Source of the DNA: Microbacterium sp. cf046
GTDB taxonomy: Bacteria; Actinomycetota; Actinomycetes; Actinomycetales; Microbacteriaceae
Direction: 5' to 3'
Length of the DNA stretch: 64,000 nt
NCBI RefSeq assembly: GCF_900114345.1
Contig: NZ_FOZJ01000001.1
Span: 1,240,001 to 1,304,000 of the forward strand
In this document: piece by piece, positions 1 through 8,754 of the stretch
Layout of the letters: the number at the start of each line of letters is the position of its first letter
Numbering within the stretch: the stretch's first letter is position 1
Program-made: the position numbers and the translations under genes
The notes under the pieces: model-generated
Database searches by the model: none
Seen by the model: only the letters and a program-made list of their open reading frames with translations
Told to the model about the DNA's origin: nothing

Positions 1-50
1 TCCGCCGCGCCGCATCGCCGTGATCGATCCGCCCCGCTACACCCTCGCGG

Positions 51-1703
51 TCAGGAGTTCACGCGGATGATCTCCTCCTGGTACGGCGCGATCACCGAGC
101 CGGAGATGCGCAGGTCCAGGAGCAGGAACGGGCGTTCGGCGGCGGGCGTGCCGGCCCACTCGGCGAGCCGGTCGAGGTCGGCGAGCGTGCGCACCACGAC
201 ACCCTCCGCGCCGAAGCCCCGCGCGACGCCGGCGAAATCCACCTGCGGAATGAGCATCGGAGCCTCGGCGAGGCCCTTGAGGCCGTAGAGGTTCACCTCC
301 GCGCCGTATGCCGCATCGTTCCAGACGACTGCGAGCCCCCGCCCGCCCGCCACGCGCACGGCCGACTCCAGGTCGGCGAGCGCCATGAGCCCGCCCCCGT
401 CGCCGGAGGTGAGGACGATGGTGGAGTCGGGCTTGGCGAGCACAGCACCGGGAACGCTCGCGAAGCCGAGGCCGATCGACTGGAACGCAGTGCCGACCAT
501 CATCATCCGGTCGGGGGACGCGACCGGCCAGTACATGTTCGCCCAGCCGATGAAGTGCCCGCCGTCCGAGACCACCACGCGGTCCTCGGGCAGCAGTTCG
601 GCGATCCGGGCCGCTGCGGAACGCGGGTCGAGACGCCCGTCGGCGGCGAAAGCGTCACCGGGTTCGTACGCGCGAGCGGATGCCGTGTCCACGCGTTCGC
701 GCCACCCGCTCGGCGCTGGCCCCATCGACGCGAGTTCCTCGGCGATCGCGCGGGCGACGAGTGCGGCATCCCCCCGGATGTAGCCGCCCACATGCGGGTG
801 AGTGGCCGCCGGGGCGAGATCGACCTGGATCACCCGTGCGCCGGGCGCGAAGAGGGCGCCGAATCGCATCGTGAACTGGTTCAGCGAGGCGCCGAACACG
901 ACCGCGACGTCGGCCTGCTCCACGAGCTCCATCGCCTCTTCGGCGCCGAACCCGCCGGTGACGCCGAGGTCGAACTCATCGCGGGGGAAGATGCCGCGTC
1001 CCAGGGCCGTCGACGCGGTGAGGGCGCCCGTCGCATCGGCGAGGTCGCCCAGTGCGGCGCCCGCACCCGCGATCCACGCGCCGCGGCCGGCGAGCAGGAA
1101 GGGGCGCTTCGCGCCCGCGAGTGCCGCTGCGGCATCGCGGATCGACTGGGCGGTGAACGGGCCGCGCGGGGCGACTGGGGCGGGCAGCCGCGGCTCGGGC
1201 GCCTCGGGCACCGGGCCGGCGTCGAGCGCGGCGACGTCGTACGGGATCGCGAGCACCGTCGGCACCCGGTAGGTGAGCGCATGCTCGATCGCGATCACCG
1301 TGGTGGCGGCGGCGTCCGCCCGCCCCACGGTGTAGGTGCGGGCGCCGACGGCCGACGCGAGGGCGATCTGGTCCACACCCCAGGGGCGCCGACCGGAGGT
1401 GGGCTCGTCGCCGACGACGAGCACGAGCGGCACGTGCGCCTGCACCGCCTCGGCGAGGGCGGTCAGGGTGTTCGTGAAGCCGGCGCCGTAGGTCGCGGTC
1501 GCCGCTGCGAGGCCGCCGCCCGCGCGATGGTACGCGTCCGCCGCGACCACCCCGCCCGCTTCGTGGCGGACGGCGGTGAACCCGACGTCGGTCGAGCGCT
1601 CGAGGGCATCGAGGAAGTAGGCGTTGCCGTTGCCCATGACCCCGAAGACGTGGTCGATGTGGCGGGCGAGGGCGGCGGCGACGTGCGCGGACACAGTGGG
1701 CAT
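51..1703 (-). CDS. Thiamine diphosphate-dependent enzyme, acetolactate synthase/decarboxylase type
   Basis: The 550-residue protein has the three-domain layout of the ThDP enzyme superfamily. An N-terminal PYR domain carries the likely cofactor-activating glutamate in VRHEAGG (E48). A central domain follows, and the C-terminal PP domain holds a GDGGG motif near residue 434, followed after about 27 residues by WNDAAYG, which fits the Mg-ThDP motif. The family decarboxylates or ligates 2-oxo acids; the substrate cannot be read from the sequence. The start chosen is the ATG of MPTVSAHV because the alignable fold begins there; an upstream in-frame extension is Arg/Pro-rich and looks non-coding. 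It lies near a putative aromatic hydroxylase and an aldehyde dehydrogenase, so a catabolic role is possible. Biosynthetic acetolactate synthase is less likely because no ilvN partner is adjacent. Confidence 0.85.
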   Translation of the reverse strand: MPTVSAHVAAALARHIDHVFGVMGNGNAYFLDALERSTDVGFTAVRHEAGGVVAADAYHRAGGGLAAATATYGAGFTNTLTALAEAVQAHVPLVLVVGDEPTSGRRPWGVDQIALASAVGARTYTVGRADAAATTVIAIEHALTYRVPTVLAIPYDVAALDAGPVPEAPEPRLPAPVAPRGPFTAQSIRDAAAALAGAKRPFLLAGRGAWIAGAGAALGDLADATGALTASTALGRGIFPRDEFDLGVTGGFGAEEAMELVEQADVAVVFGASLNQFTMRFGALFAPGARVIQVDLAPAATHPHVGGYIRGDAALVARAIAEELASMGPAPSGWRERVDTASARAYEPGDAFAADGRLDPRSAAARIAELLPEDRVVVSDGGHFIGWANMYWPVASPDRMMMVGTAFQSIGLGFASVPGAVLAKPDSTIVLTSGDGGGLMALADLESAVRVAGGRGLAVVWNDAAYGAEVNLYGLKGLAEAPMLIPQVDFAGVARGFGAEGVVVRTLADLDRLAEWAGTPAAERPFLLLDLRISGSVIAPYQEEIIRVNS

Positions 1704-1859
1704 TTCGGCTCCAGAGACAGGGACGGACGGTGAGTTCCGTATGTGTCTCGCGCGCGGCGATGCGGGATGCCGTGGCGGTGTGCCCCTTTTTCGAGCACCG
1801 GCGGGTGCTCGCCCGCCGGACGGTTCGAGTATAGGCGGCAGCCTCTGCAGCCGCCGTGC

Positions 1860-1865
1860 CAAGCT
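1860..1865 (+). promoter_or_regulatory. Possible -10 element of a leaderless transcript (1872 gene)
   Basis: The hexamer CAAGCT is followed by 6 nt and then the GTG start at 1872. The spacing matches the window-wide leaderless pattern, but the first base departs from TANNNT, so support is weak. Confidence 0.3.
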
Positions 1866-1871
1866 GGTGCC

Positions 1872-2171
1872 GTGAAGACGATCCAGCTGCGCAGGTACAC
1901 GCTCGTCGACGGCGAATACGACGCCTTCCTGGCCTGGTGGCAGGAGTGGATGCCGCGCGTGCGCTCAGGCGCCGGATTCACGATCGATTTCGCGTACGGC
2001 CTGCCCGAGACGAACGAGTTCATCTGGGCGGTCAGCGCCGAGGGCGATCAGGCCGCCTTCGTCGCCCGCGAGAGCGTGTACATGGAATCCGACGCGCGCG
2101 CCGAGGCGTTCGACGGCATCCCGCAGCGGATCGCCGTGTACAACGTCCGCTTCGTCGACGAGATCGCCTAG
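1872..2171 (+). CDS. Small NIPSNAP-like protein
   Basis: The 99-residue protein begins KTIQLRRYTLVDGEYDAFLAWW and ends with a second beta-rich half. This resembles the ferredoxin-like dimeric alpha/beta-barrel fold of NIPSNAP-family proteins, whose biochemical role is generally unknown. The GTG start is chosen because the NIPSNAP-like strand begins there and no Shine-Dalgarno sequence precedes it, consistent with a leaderless message. The stop codon overlaps the end of the convergent IclR gene by 4 bp. It has no signal peptide or membrane segment. Family assignment is by general resemblance only. Confidence 0.7.
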   Translation: MKTIQLRRYTLVDGEYDAFLAWWQEWMPRVRSGAGFTIDFAYGLPETNEFIWAVSAEGDQAAFVARESVYMESDARAEAFDGIPQRIAVYNVRFVDEIA

Positions 2172-2881
2172 CCGCCGAGCGCGTCGCGGATCACCGCGGC
2201 CGAGCGCTGCAGCCGCAGGGCGATCTCGGCGGGCCCGTGGGCGCTCGCGACGTAGACCACCGCGATCGCGGAGGGCAGTCGACCCCGCAGCACGATGGGC
2301 ACCGACACCGACCGCAGGCTCGGGATCACCTCGTCGTGGCTCGTCGCGAATCCGCGCGCGGCGGCCTCGCGGACCTCGCCGCGGAGGTGATCCGACACGT
2401 CCGCCGGCCATTCGCCCGCGGGGAGCACGGAGAGGATGGCCTTGCCGGGCGCGCCGATCGTGACCGGATGCCGCGTCCCCGGCCGCTGCGCCACCGAGGC
2501 GACGGCATGCCGCGGCTCGACGCTCACGAGCGTCACGCACTCGTCGTGATCGAGCACGACGAGGAAGCACGTCGTGCCGAGGTCGTTCGCGACGGCGGTG
2601 AGTTCGGGGAGAGCCTCGGCCTGCAGGTCGTGCGCCACACCGGCGGCCAGCGCCGCCATCCGTGCCCCGAGCTGAATCCGCCCGGCGCCGTCACGCGTGA
2701 GCAGACCGTGATCTTCGAGCGTGCGAAGCAGCCGGTACGCCACCGACCGGTGCACGCCCAGGCGCCTGCCGATCTCATCGATCGAGAGCGGCTCACGGGC
2801 GTCGGCGAGGATCTCGAGGATCCGGATGCCGCGACTGAGCGTCTGCGAGGCCGGGGTGGAACCGGCATCCGTCATCGTCAT
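2168..2881 (-). CDS. IclR-family transcriptional regulator
   Basis: The 237-residue protein has an N-terminal winged helix (residues about 15-75: LSRGIRILEILADA, then SIDEIGRRLGVHRSVAYRLLRTLEDHGLL) and a C-terminal IclR effector domain ending in a short Ala/Arg-rich helix. IclR proteins bind small aromatic or organic acids and control adjacent catabolic operons as repressors or activators. The gene is divergent from the flavoprotein hydroxylase at 3023, and the intergenic region holds two identical-architecture inverted repeats. It is therefore the likely regulator of that gene. Start at ATG 2881, or at the second ATG two codons inside. Confidence 0.9.
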   Translation of the reverse strand: MTMTDAGSTPASQTLSRGIRILEILADAREPLSIDEIGRRLGVHRSVAYRLLRTLEDHGLLTRDGAGRIQLGARMAALAAGVAHDLQAEALPELTAVANDLGTTCFLVVLDHDECVTLVSVEPRHAVASVAQRPGTRHPVTIGAPGKAILSVLPAGEWPADVSDHLRGEVREAAARGFATSHDEVIPSLRSVSVPIVLRGRLPSAIAVVYVASAHGPAEIALRLQRSAAVIRDALGG

Positions 2882-2923
2882 CCGCCACCCCTTGTGTCCG
2901 TCTCACCGGAACGTCTACGATCT

Positions 2924-2938
2924 GTTCAGTAGTAGAAC
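2924..2938. promoter_or_regulatory. Putative IclR operator, site 1
   Basis: GTTC-N7-GAAC inverted repeat in the divergent IclR/hydroxylase promoter region. With the site at 2944 it shares the extended form TGTTC-N5-TAGAAC. Start-to-start spacing is 20 bp, about two helical turns. Confidence 0.6.
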
Positions 2939-2943
2939 TTCGT

Positions 2944-2958
2944 GTTCGAATATAGAAC
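2944..2958. promoter_or_regulatory. Putative IclR operator, site 2
   Basis: Second GTTC-N7-GAAC repeat, on the same face of the helix as the first. Cooperative binding of an IclR tetramer to two palindromes is known for this family; that this IclR binds here is inferred from position. Confidence 0.6.
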
Positions 2959-3022
2959 GGCATCCCTTTCGACGCAAGCACCGTCAACGCGGACCGGGAC
3001 AACGCCGTCCGAGGAGGACCAC

Positions 3023-4948
3023 ATGCAGTTCCACCACCACGGATACGTCTCGGGCGAGCCCCGCGTGCAGGACGCGGCGGGGACCGGCATCGATCGTCGG
3101 TCCGAGCTTCCCGATGAGATGGATGTGCTGATCGTCGGATCCGGCCCGGCAGGCATGCTGCTCTCTGCCCAGATGGCGCAGTTCCCCGGCGTCACGACGC
3201 GCATCATCGAGCGCCGCGACGGCCGACTGGTGCTCGGGCAGGCCGACGGCATCCAGCCGCGCAGCGTCGAGACCTTCCAGGCGTTCGGATTCGCCGAGCG
3301 CATCATGGCCGAGGCGTACAACATCGCGTACATGAACTTCTGGGGGCCCGACCCGGAGAACCCCCGGAACATCGTGCGAACGGCGCGCACCGAGGACTAC
3401 GCGTTCAAGATCAGCGAGTTCCCCCACCTGATCGTCAATCAGGCGCGCGTGCTCGACTACTTCGCCGAGGCCGCCGCGCACGGACCGGGTCGGATCGTCC
3501 CCGACTACGGCATCGAGTTCGTCGATCTCAAAGTCCACGACGACGGGGAGTTCCCCGTCGAGGTGCGGGTGCGCCACACCGCGGGGGAGCGCATCGGCCA
3601 GGAGCGAACGGTGCGCGCGAAGTACGTCGCCGGGTGCGACGGCGCGCGCAGCGGCGTGCGCGAGGCGATCGGCCGGAAGCACCTCGGCGGCGCATCCGCA
3701 CACGCGTGGGGCGTTATGGACGTGCTGGTGAACACCGACTTCCCCGACTGGCGCACCAAGTGCGCGATCAACTCCGAGGCGGGCAACATCCTGCACATCC
3801 CACGGGAGGGCGGATACCTGAGCCGGATGTACATCGATCTCGGCGAGGTCGCCCAGAACGATGATCACCGGGTGCGTCAGACGCCGATCGAGGAGATCAT
3901 CCGGAAGGCGAACGACATCCTGCACCCGTACTCGCTGGATGTGAAGCAGGTGGCCTGGCACAGCGTGTACGAGGTCGGCCACCGGGTCACCGACAAGTTC
4001 GACGACGTGCCGCTGGGCGAGGAGCGGGCGCCGCGCGTCTTCCTCACCGGCGATGCGTGTCACACGCACAGCGCGAAGGCGGGCCAGGGGATGAACGTCT
4101 CGATGCAGGACGGATTCAACCTCGGCTGGAAGCTCGGACACGTCCTGAGCGGTCTGAGCCCCGAGTCGCTGCTGGCGACATACTCGGCCGAGCGCCAGCC
4201 GGTCGCGCAGCAGCTGATCGACTTCGACCGCGAGTGGTCGACGCTCATGGCGCGCAAGCCGGAGGAGATCTCCGATCCGCAGGATCTGGCCACGTACTAT
4301 CTGGCGACCGCGGAGTTCCCGTCCGGTTTCATGACGCAGTACGGCCCCTCGAGCGTCATCGCGGACGACTCGGATCAGGCGCTCGCGGCAGGATTCCCCA
4401 TCGGAAAGCGGTTCAAGTCGGTCGAGGTCGTGCGCGTGTGCGACGGCAACGTGGTGCATCTCGGTCACCACGCCAAGGCCGACGGGCGCTGGCGCGTCTA
4501 TGCGTTCGCAGACACCGCGGCCACCGCATCCGCGACGGAGGTCGGGCGCTCCGCACTGGAGGACTGGGCGGCGTGGATGGCTTCGCCTGACTCCCCGATC
4601 GCCCGGCACACGCCGGCGGGGGCGGACATCGATGCGGTGTTCGACGTGAAGGCGATCTACCAGCAGCCCTTCGAAGAGATCGACATCACGCGCGTCCCCG
4701 GTCTCTTCACGCCGCGAACGGGCCCGCTCGAACTCACGGACTGGGAGAAGGTCTACACGGCAGCGCCCAGCGCTTGGACCAGCGCCGACATCTTCGCCGA
4801 GCGTGAGCTCTCGCGCGACGGCGTCGTGGTCGTGGTGCGGCCGGATCAGTACGTGGCCGCCGTGCTTCCGCTCACCGCCACCGCCGACCTTGCGGCATTC
4901 TTCGAGCGCAACCTGCTGCCCCGGGGGGTGCCCGCGGCGACGCGGTGA
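3023..4948 (+). CDS. FAD-dependent aromatic hydroxylase, 3-hydroxybenzoate 4-monooxygenase/phenol 2-monooxygenase type
   Basis: The 641-residue flavoprotein has the class A aromatic hydroxylase signature. A Rossmann GSGPAG (residues 39-44) binds the FAD ADP moiety, a DG motif GCDGARSG lies near residue 204, and a GD motif TGDACHTHSAKAGQGMN near residue 343 contacts the flavin ribityl chain. The C-terminal thioredoxin-like domain typical of the phenol hydroxylase subfamily accounts for the extra length. The N-terminus MQFHHHGYVSG and the size resemble MobA, which makes protocatechuate from 3-hydroxybenzoate with NADPH and O2; related enzymes use phenol or resorcinol. The start is the ATG behind GAGGAGG. 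No ring-cleavage genes are visible nearby, so the substrate is uncertain. Confidence 0.85.
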   Translation: MQFHHHGYVSGEPRVQDAAGTGIDRRSELPDEMDVLIVGSGPAGMLLSAQMAQFPGVTTRIIERRDGRLVLGQADGIQPRSVETFQAFGFAERIMAEAYNIAYMNFWGPDPENPRNIVRTARTEDYAFKISEFPHLIVNQARVLDYFAEAAAHGPGRIVPDYGIEFVDLKVHDDGEFPVEVRVRHTAGERIGQERTVRAKYVAGCDGARSGVREAIGRKHLGGASAHAWGVMDVLVNTDFPDWRTKCAINSEAGNILHIPREGGYLSRMYIDLGEVAQNDDHRVRQTPIEEIIRKANDILHPYSLDVKQVAWHSVYEVGHRVTDKFDDVPLGEERAPRVFLTGDACHTHSAKAGQGMNVSMQDGFNLGWKLGHVLSGLSPESLLATYSAERQPVAQQLIDFDREWSTLMARKPEEISDPQDLATYYLATAEFPSGFMTQYGPSSVIADDSDQALAAGFPIGKRFKSVEVVRVCDGNVVHLGHHAKADGRWRVYAFADTAATASATEVGRSALEDWAAWMASPDSPIARHTPAGADIDAVFDVKAIYQQPFEEIDITRVPGLFTPRTGPLELTDWEKVYTAAPSAWTSADIFAERELSRDGVVVVVRPDQYVAAVLPLTATADLAAFFERNLLPRGVPAATR

Positions 4949-5081
4949 CCGTCCCTGACGAACACTCGCACCCAGGCGGCTGTACACCGCGTACATCGCG
5001 CTCGGAGTCCAGCGCGACCAGAATGAACCACGAGCCGCCGATACCGGATGCCGCTGCATCCGCTCGAACGAGGAGTCCCCG

Positions 5082-6569
5082 ATGACGGACCTAACTGTGA
5101 CAGTCGACCGTGAGACCGAGTTGCTGGCGCGGGTGCCGGACAAGCTGTTCATCGGAGGCGAATGGCGCTCCGCGACCGACGACAAGCAGCTGCGCGTCTT
5201 CGACCCGGCGACCGGCCAGGTCGTCAAGCGGATCGCGGACGCGTCGCCCGTCGACGGCAAGGCCGCGATGGATGCCGCCGCCGAGGCGTTCCCGGCATGG
5301 GCGGCGACCCCGGCACGGGAGCGGGCCGAGCTGCTGCGCCGCGCCTTCGACCTGCTGCAGGAGCGGAAGGAGGACTTCGCCCTGCTGATGACGATCGAGA
5401 TGGGCAAGCCGCTGGCCGAGGCGCGCGGGGAGGTCGCGTACGGCGGCGAGTTCCTGCGGTGGTTCAGTGAGGAGACGGCGCGCATCCAGGGCCGGTACGG
5501 CGCGAACCCCGAAGGCACCGGACGCATGATCGTCTCGCAGCATCCGGTCGGGCCGTGCTTCCTGATCACTCCGTGGAACTTCCCGCTCGCAATGGCGACC
5601 CGCAAGATCGCGCCCGCGCTCGCGGCAGGCTGCACGGTCGTGATCAAGCCGGCCGAGCTCACCCCTCTGACGACCCTCTACTTCGCGAAGCTGCTCGAGG
5701 ATGCGGGCCTGCCCAAGGGCGTCGTCAACGTGTTCACGACATCGACCTCGGGCGCCGTCTCGGAGCCGATCATCCGTGACCCGCGTCTGCGCAAGCTGTC
5801 GTTCACCGGTTCGACGCAGGTCGGTCAGCGCCTCCTCGAGCAGGCGTCGCACGGCGTCCTGCGCACGTCGATGGAACTCGGGGGCAACGCGCCGTTCGTC
5901 GTCTTCGACGATGCCGATCTCGACAAGGCCGTCGACGGCGCGATCCTCGCGAAGTTCCGGAACATCGGACAGGCCTGCACCGCCGCGAACCGGTTCATCG
6001 TGCACCGTGACGTCGCGGACGAGTTCGCGCGGCGTGTGACCGAGCGGGTCGCCGCGTTCAAGATCGGCCGCGGCACCGAGGACGGGGTCATCATCGGCCC
6101 CCTCATCAACCAGGATGCGGTCGACAAGGCGCGTTCACTCGTCGACGACGCGGTGTCGCGCGGAGCGCAGGTGCGCACCGGCGGCCACGAGATCGACGGC
6201 GCAGGCACCTTCTACGAACCCACCGTGGTCATCGACGTGCAGCCGGGGAGCGACATCCTCCGCGAAGAGATCTTCGGGCCGGTGCTCGCGATCATCCCGT
6301 TCGATGACGAGGACGACGCCGTGCGCATCGCGAACGACACCGAGTACGGCCTCGTGTCCTACGTGTTCACCGAGAGCCTCTCGCGCGGACAGCGCATGAT
6401 CGACAAGCTCGAGACGGGCATGATGGGGCTCAACGTGGGCGTCGTCTCGAACGCGGCGGCGCCGTTCGGTGGCTGGAAGATGTCCGGCCTCGGCCGCGAG
6501 GGTGGCGCCGAAGGCATTCACGAGTACCTGCAGACCAAGTACACACTCACGGCGAACCCGTACGCGTAG
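5082..6569 (+). CDS. gabD: NAD(P)-dependent succinate-semialdehyde-type aldehyde dehydrogenase
   Basis: The 495-residue protein is full length for the ALDH superfamily. The catalytic cysteine is in GQACTAANR (C299), the general-base glutamate in MELGGNAPF (E265), and the cofactor-binding PWNFPLAM segment and the FTGSTQVG turn are present. Overall it is closest to GabD-type succinate-semialdehyde dehydrogenases, which oxidise the semialdehyde to succinate. An AGGAG lies upstream of ATG 5082. It is 133 bp after the hydroxylase and in the same direction, so co-expression is plausible. Substrate range in this family is hard to predict. A hairpin follows the stop. Confidence 0.88.
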   Translation: MTDLTVTVDRETELLARVPDKLFIGGEWRSATDDKQLRVFDPATGQVVKRIADASPVDGKAAMDAAAEAFPAWAATPARERAELLRRAFDLLQERKEDFALLMTIEMGKPLAEARGEVAYGGEFLRWFSEETARIQGRYGANPEGTGRMIVSQHPVGPCFLITPWNFPLAMATRKIAPALAAGCTVVIKPAELTPLTTLYFAKLLEDAGLPKGVVNVFTTSTSGAVSEPIIRDPRLRKLSFTGSTQVGQRLLEQASHGVLRTSMELGGNAPFVVFDDADLDKAVDGAILAKFRNIGQACTAANRFIVHRDVADEFARRVTERVAAFKIGRGTEDGVIIGPLINQDAVDKARSLVDDAVSRGAQVRTGGHEIDGAGTFYEPTVVIDVQPGSDILREEIFGPVLAIIPFDDEDDAVRIANDTEYGLVSYVFTESLSRGQRMIDKLETGMMGLNVGVVSNAAAPFGGWKMSGLGREGGAEGIHEYLQTKYTLTANPYA

Positions 6570-6576
6570 GCCGATT

Positions 6577-6597
6577 CGCGGACGCTCGCTGTCCGCG
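6577..6597 (+). terminator. Hairpin after the aldehyde dehydrogenase gene
   Basis: CGCGGAC and GTCCGCG form a 7-bp stem with a 7-nt loop, starting 8 nt after the stop codon. No U-tract follows, so it is a stem-loop that may act as a weak terminator or 3-prime stabiliser. Confidence 0.4.
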
Positions 6598-6605
6598 ATG
6601 CGCGC

Positions 6606-6611
6606 GAGAAT
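6606..6611 (+). promoter_or_regulatory. Possible -10 element of a leaderless transcript (6618 gene)
   Basis: GAGAAT is followed by 6 nt and then GTG 6618. The first base departs from TANNNT, so this is weaker than the other cases in the window. Confidence 0.3.
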
Positions 6612-6617
6612 GTGGCT

Positions 6618-7697
6618 GTGAACACGTCACGGATGCTCGAGCGCCGCTTGCGCTCGCACCGCCTGTCGGCACCGGCGCCGACGATCGCCGCGGCTGCCGA
6701 GCACATGCTCGCGACGCAGGGCCAGGAGTTCTGGGGCGGACGGTGGGCGCTCGCCGCCCGGACCAAGGGCGACCCGAGCGTCCGAGACGTCGACGCCGTA
6801 TTCGACGGGGGTCAGATCGTCCGCTCGTGGACGATGCGGGGGACGATCCACGTGATCCCCGCGCGCGATCTGGGCTGGGTGCTGTCACTGACGGGTGAGC
6901 GGCAATCACGCGCGGCCGCAGGGGTTCATCGCGCCGAGGGGATCGACGGTGACGAGCTGGGCAGGGCGGAGCGGCTGGCGATGGCCGCTCTCGCAGGCGG
7001 CGACCGTCTCACGCGGAAGGAGCTGTTCGCCGCATTCGAACGCGGCGGCGTCTCGACTGCGGGCCAGCGCGGGTACCACCTCCTCGTCGCGCTGTCCGTG
7101 CGGAATCTGGTGTGCCAGGGCCCGGTCGTGCCCCGGGAGGCCGGCCCCAGCCGCGAGCAGTACATCGTGCGATCCGACGAATGGCTGCGCGAGCCGTCAT
7201 GGCCGGCCGACCCGCTCGCCGAGTTCTTCGCGCGCTACATCGCCTCGCACGGTCCGGCGGGCGTCCGCGACTTCTCGTGGTGGTCGGGGCTGCCGCTCGG
7301 GGTGTGCCGGGCCGCCGCGGAGGCGGCATCCGATCGCCTGTCCGTGGTCGCCGACGACGGCGATCGGCTCTACGTCGCGGCCGGACCTAGCCCGCGCACA
7401 AGCGCGGGCGCGCACGAGGTGATCGCACTGCCCCCGTTCGAGGAGTACTACCTGTCGTACGCCGACCGCGCCGTGCCGTGCGCCCCGGAGTTCCTCGCGC
7501 ACGTCGGACCGAGCATGAACGGCATCGTGCGGCCGATCCTGATCGCCCGAGGCGAGGTCGTGGGGGTGTGGACGCACTCGCTCGCGGTCGGGCGGCATTC
7601 GGAGGCGCCCCTGCCCGAGCTGTTCGCGCCCGAGTCGGCGACGGATGCCGAGGTGGGTGCGGCCCTGGACCGCTACCGCGCCTTCATCACCGCGTGA
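6618..7697 (+). CDS. Winged-helix DNA-binding protein of the AlkZ/YcaQ (HTH_42) type
   Basis: The 359-residue protein belongs by appearance to the winged-helix family that includes the DNA glycosylases AlkZ and YcaQ. It has the characteristic segments VRSWTMRGTIHVIPARDL, KGDPSVRDVDAVFDGG, and a later wing with LPPFEEYYLSYADR. Known members excise alkylated bases or unhook crosslinks; many actinobacterial paralogues are uncharacterised. The start is GTG 6618 or an in-frame GTG two codons upstream (6612). A weak -10-like element supports 6618. It stands alone between a catabolic gene and a membrane protein gene, so context adds nothing. Confidence 0.8.
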   Translation: MNTSRMLERRLRSHRLSAPAPTIAAAAEHMLATQGQEFWGGRWALAARTKGDPSVRDVDAVFDGGQIVRSWTMRGTIHVIPARDLGWVLSLTGERQSRAAAGVHRAEGIDGDELGRAERLAMAALAGGDRLTRKELFAAFERGGVSTAGQRGYHLLVALSVRNLVCQGPVVPREAGPSREQYIVRSDEWLREPSWPADPLAEFFARYIASHGPAGVRDFSWWSGLPLGVCRAAAEAASDRLSVVADDGDRLYVAAGPSPRTSAGAHEVIALPPFEEYYLSYADRAVPCAPEFLAHVGPSMNGIVRPILIARGEVVGVWTHSLAVGRHSEAPLPELFAPESATDAEVGAALDRYRAFITA

Positions 7698-7709
7698 GCG
7701 CGCGCGTGG

Positions 7710-7715
7710 CACACT
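7710..7715 (+). promoter_or_regulatory. Possible -10 element of a leaderless transcript (7723 gene)
   Basis: CACACT lies 7 nt before GTG 7723. Spacing fits the leaderless pattern, but the first base is not T. Confidence 0.3.
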
Positions 7716-7722
7716 GTGACCC

Positions 7723-8739
7723 GTGACGAGTGAATCCGCGCCGAGCCGACCTGCGCATCACCGCGGGCGGACGCTCGGGATCGTCCTGATCGTCGCGCTC
7801 GTGCTCGTGTACGTCGTCGTCGTCGCCCTCTATGCGGTCAATGAGCGGTTCGCCAACATCGAGGGATGCACGCAGGAGCCGCCCTCCGATGCGATCCTGC
7901 TCTCGATCACGCCCGAATCAGTCAACGCCGCGGGCGATCGGATCGTCGCGAATCTCACGGTCCTGTCGTTCGGGCCCCTCGGCTCCGCGGAGACGAGCCT
8001 GCTCAGCGAGCCGCTGACGATCCTGGTGAGCGACACCGACGGTCCGCGTTCGTTCACGATCGCGCAGGACGAGATCCCGTCGCCTCAGTCGCTCAGCTTC
8101 ATCACCGACGGCTACGTCGAGCGCTGGCCTTTCGACTCGCACAGCGTGGACGTCGCAATCGTCCCCCTCCAGGGCGTCGGCGACGACATGACCGCGATCC
8201 CCGCACTGCTGTGCGGCTCGGCGCACGTTCCCGGTTGGACGTTCTCGTCCGAGGAGATACCCGGCACCGACGAGGTCGTGGTCGACGGCGAGCCGGTCAC
8301 GCAGATCCGGGTCACCGCGACGCGATCCGTCGCGACCGTCGCGTTCGGGATCGTGATCCTCGGGCTCATGGCGGTGCTGCCGGTGCTCGGGCTGACGGTC
8401 GCGATCGTCGCATATCGCGGCATCCGCAAAGTCGAGGCGACGCTCATGAGCTGGATGGCAGCGATGCTCTTCGCGACGATTCCGCTGCGCACGTTCCTGC
8501 CCGGATCGCCGCCGATCGGCTCGTGGGTGGACTATCTCGTCGTGCTCTGGGTGGTCGCCGGACTCGTGCTCGGCCTCGTCATCTACGTCATGGCGTGGCT
8601 GCGATGGGGGACCCGCGGCGAGCGTGCCGCCCCGGACGGCTCGATCGCCGTCGCGGCGGTGGCAGTGGGCTCGACGGCGACGGCGGTGCCCGGCTCCGAC
8701 TCGGACACCTCCGACGCGTCCGGCGCGGACGGCCCCTAG
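7723..8739 (+). CDS. DUF4436-like membrane protein
   Basis: The 338-residue protein starts with a cytoplasmic tail and a membrane helix (about residues 18-38). An exported domain of about 160 residues follows, built of beta-rich repeats, and then a cluster of three hydrophobic helices (about 205-228, 243-262 and 272-296). The low-complexity C-terminal tail is rich in Ala, Asp and Ser. This topology and the ITPESVNAAGDRIVANLTV region resemble DUF4436 proteins of actinobacteria, whose function is unknown. The GTG start is the first good codon before the membrane helix. It is monocistronic, and the next gene is convergent. Confidence 0.75.
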   Translation: MTSESAPSRPAHHRGRTLGIVLIVALVLVYVVVVALYAVNERFANIEGCTQEPPSDAILLSITPESVNAAGDRIVANLTVLSFGPLGSAETSLLSEPLTILVSDTDGPRSFTIAQDEIPSPQSLSFITDGYVERWPFDSHSVDVAIVPLQGVGDDMTAIPALLCGSAHVPGWTFSSEEIPGTDEVVVDGEPVTQIRVTATRSVATVAFGIVILGLMAVLPVLGLTVAIVAYRGIRKVEATLMSWMAAMLFATIPLRTFLPGSPPIGSWVDYLVVLWVVAGLVLGLVIYVMAWLRWGTRGERAAPDGSIAVAAVAVGSTATAVPGSDSDTSDASGADGP

Positions 8740-8754
8740 CGCTCCGGCGTCGGC

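Noticed and set aside
2984..5662. A long open frame on the minus strand opposite the hydroxylase and aldehyde dehydrogenase genes
   Set aside because: It runs antisense through two well-supported genes and has Arg/Val-rich, non-family sequence. Such frames are common at 70% G+C.
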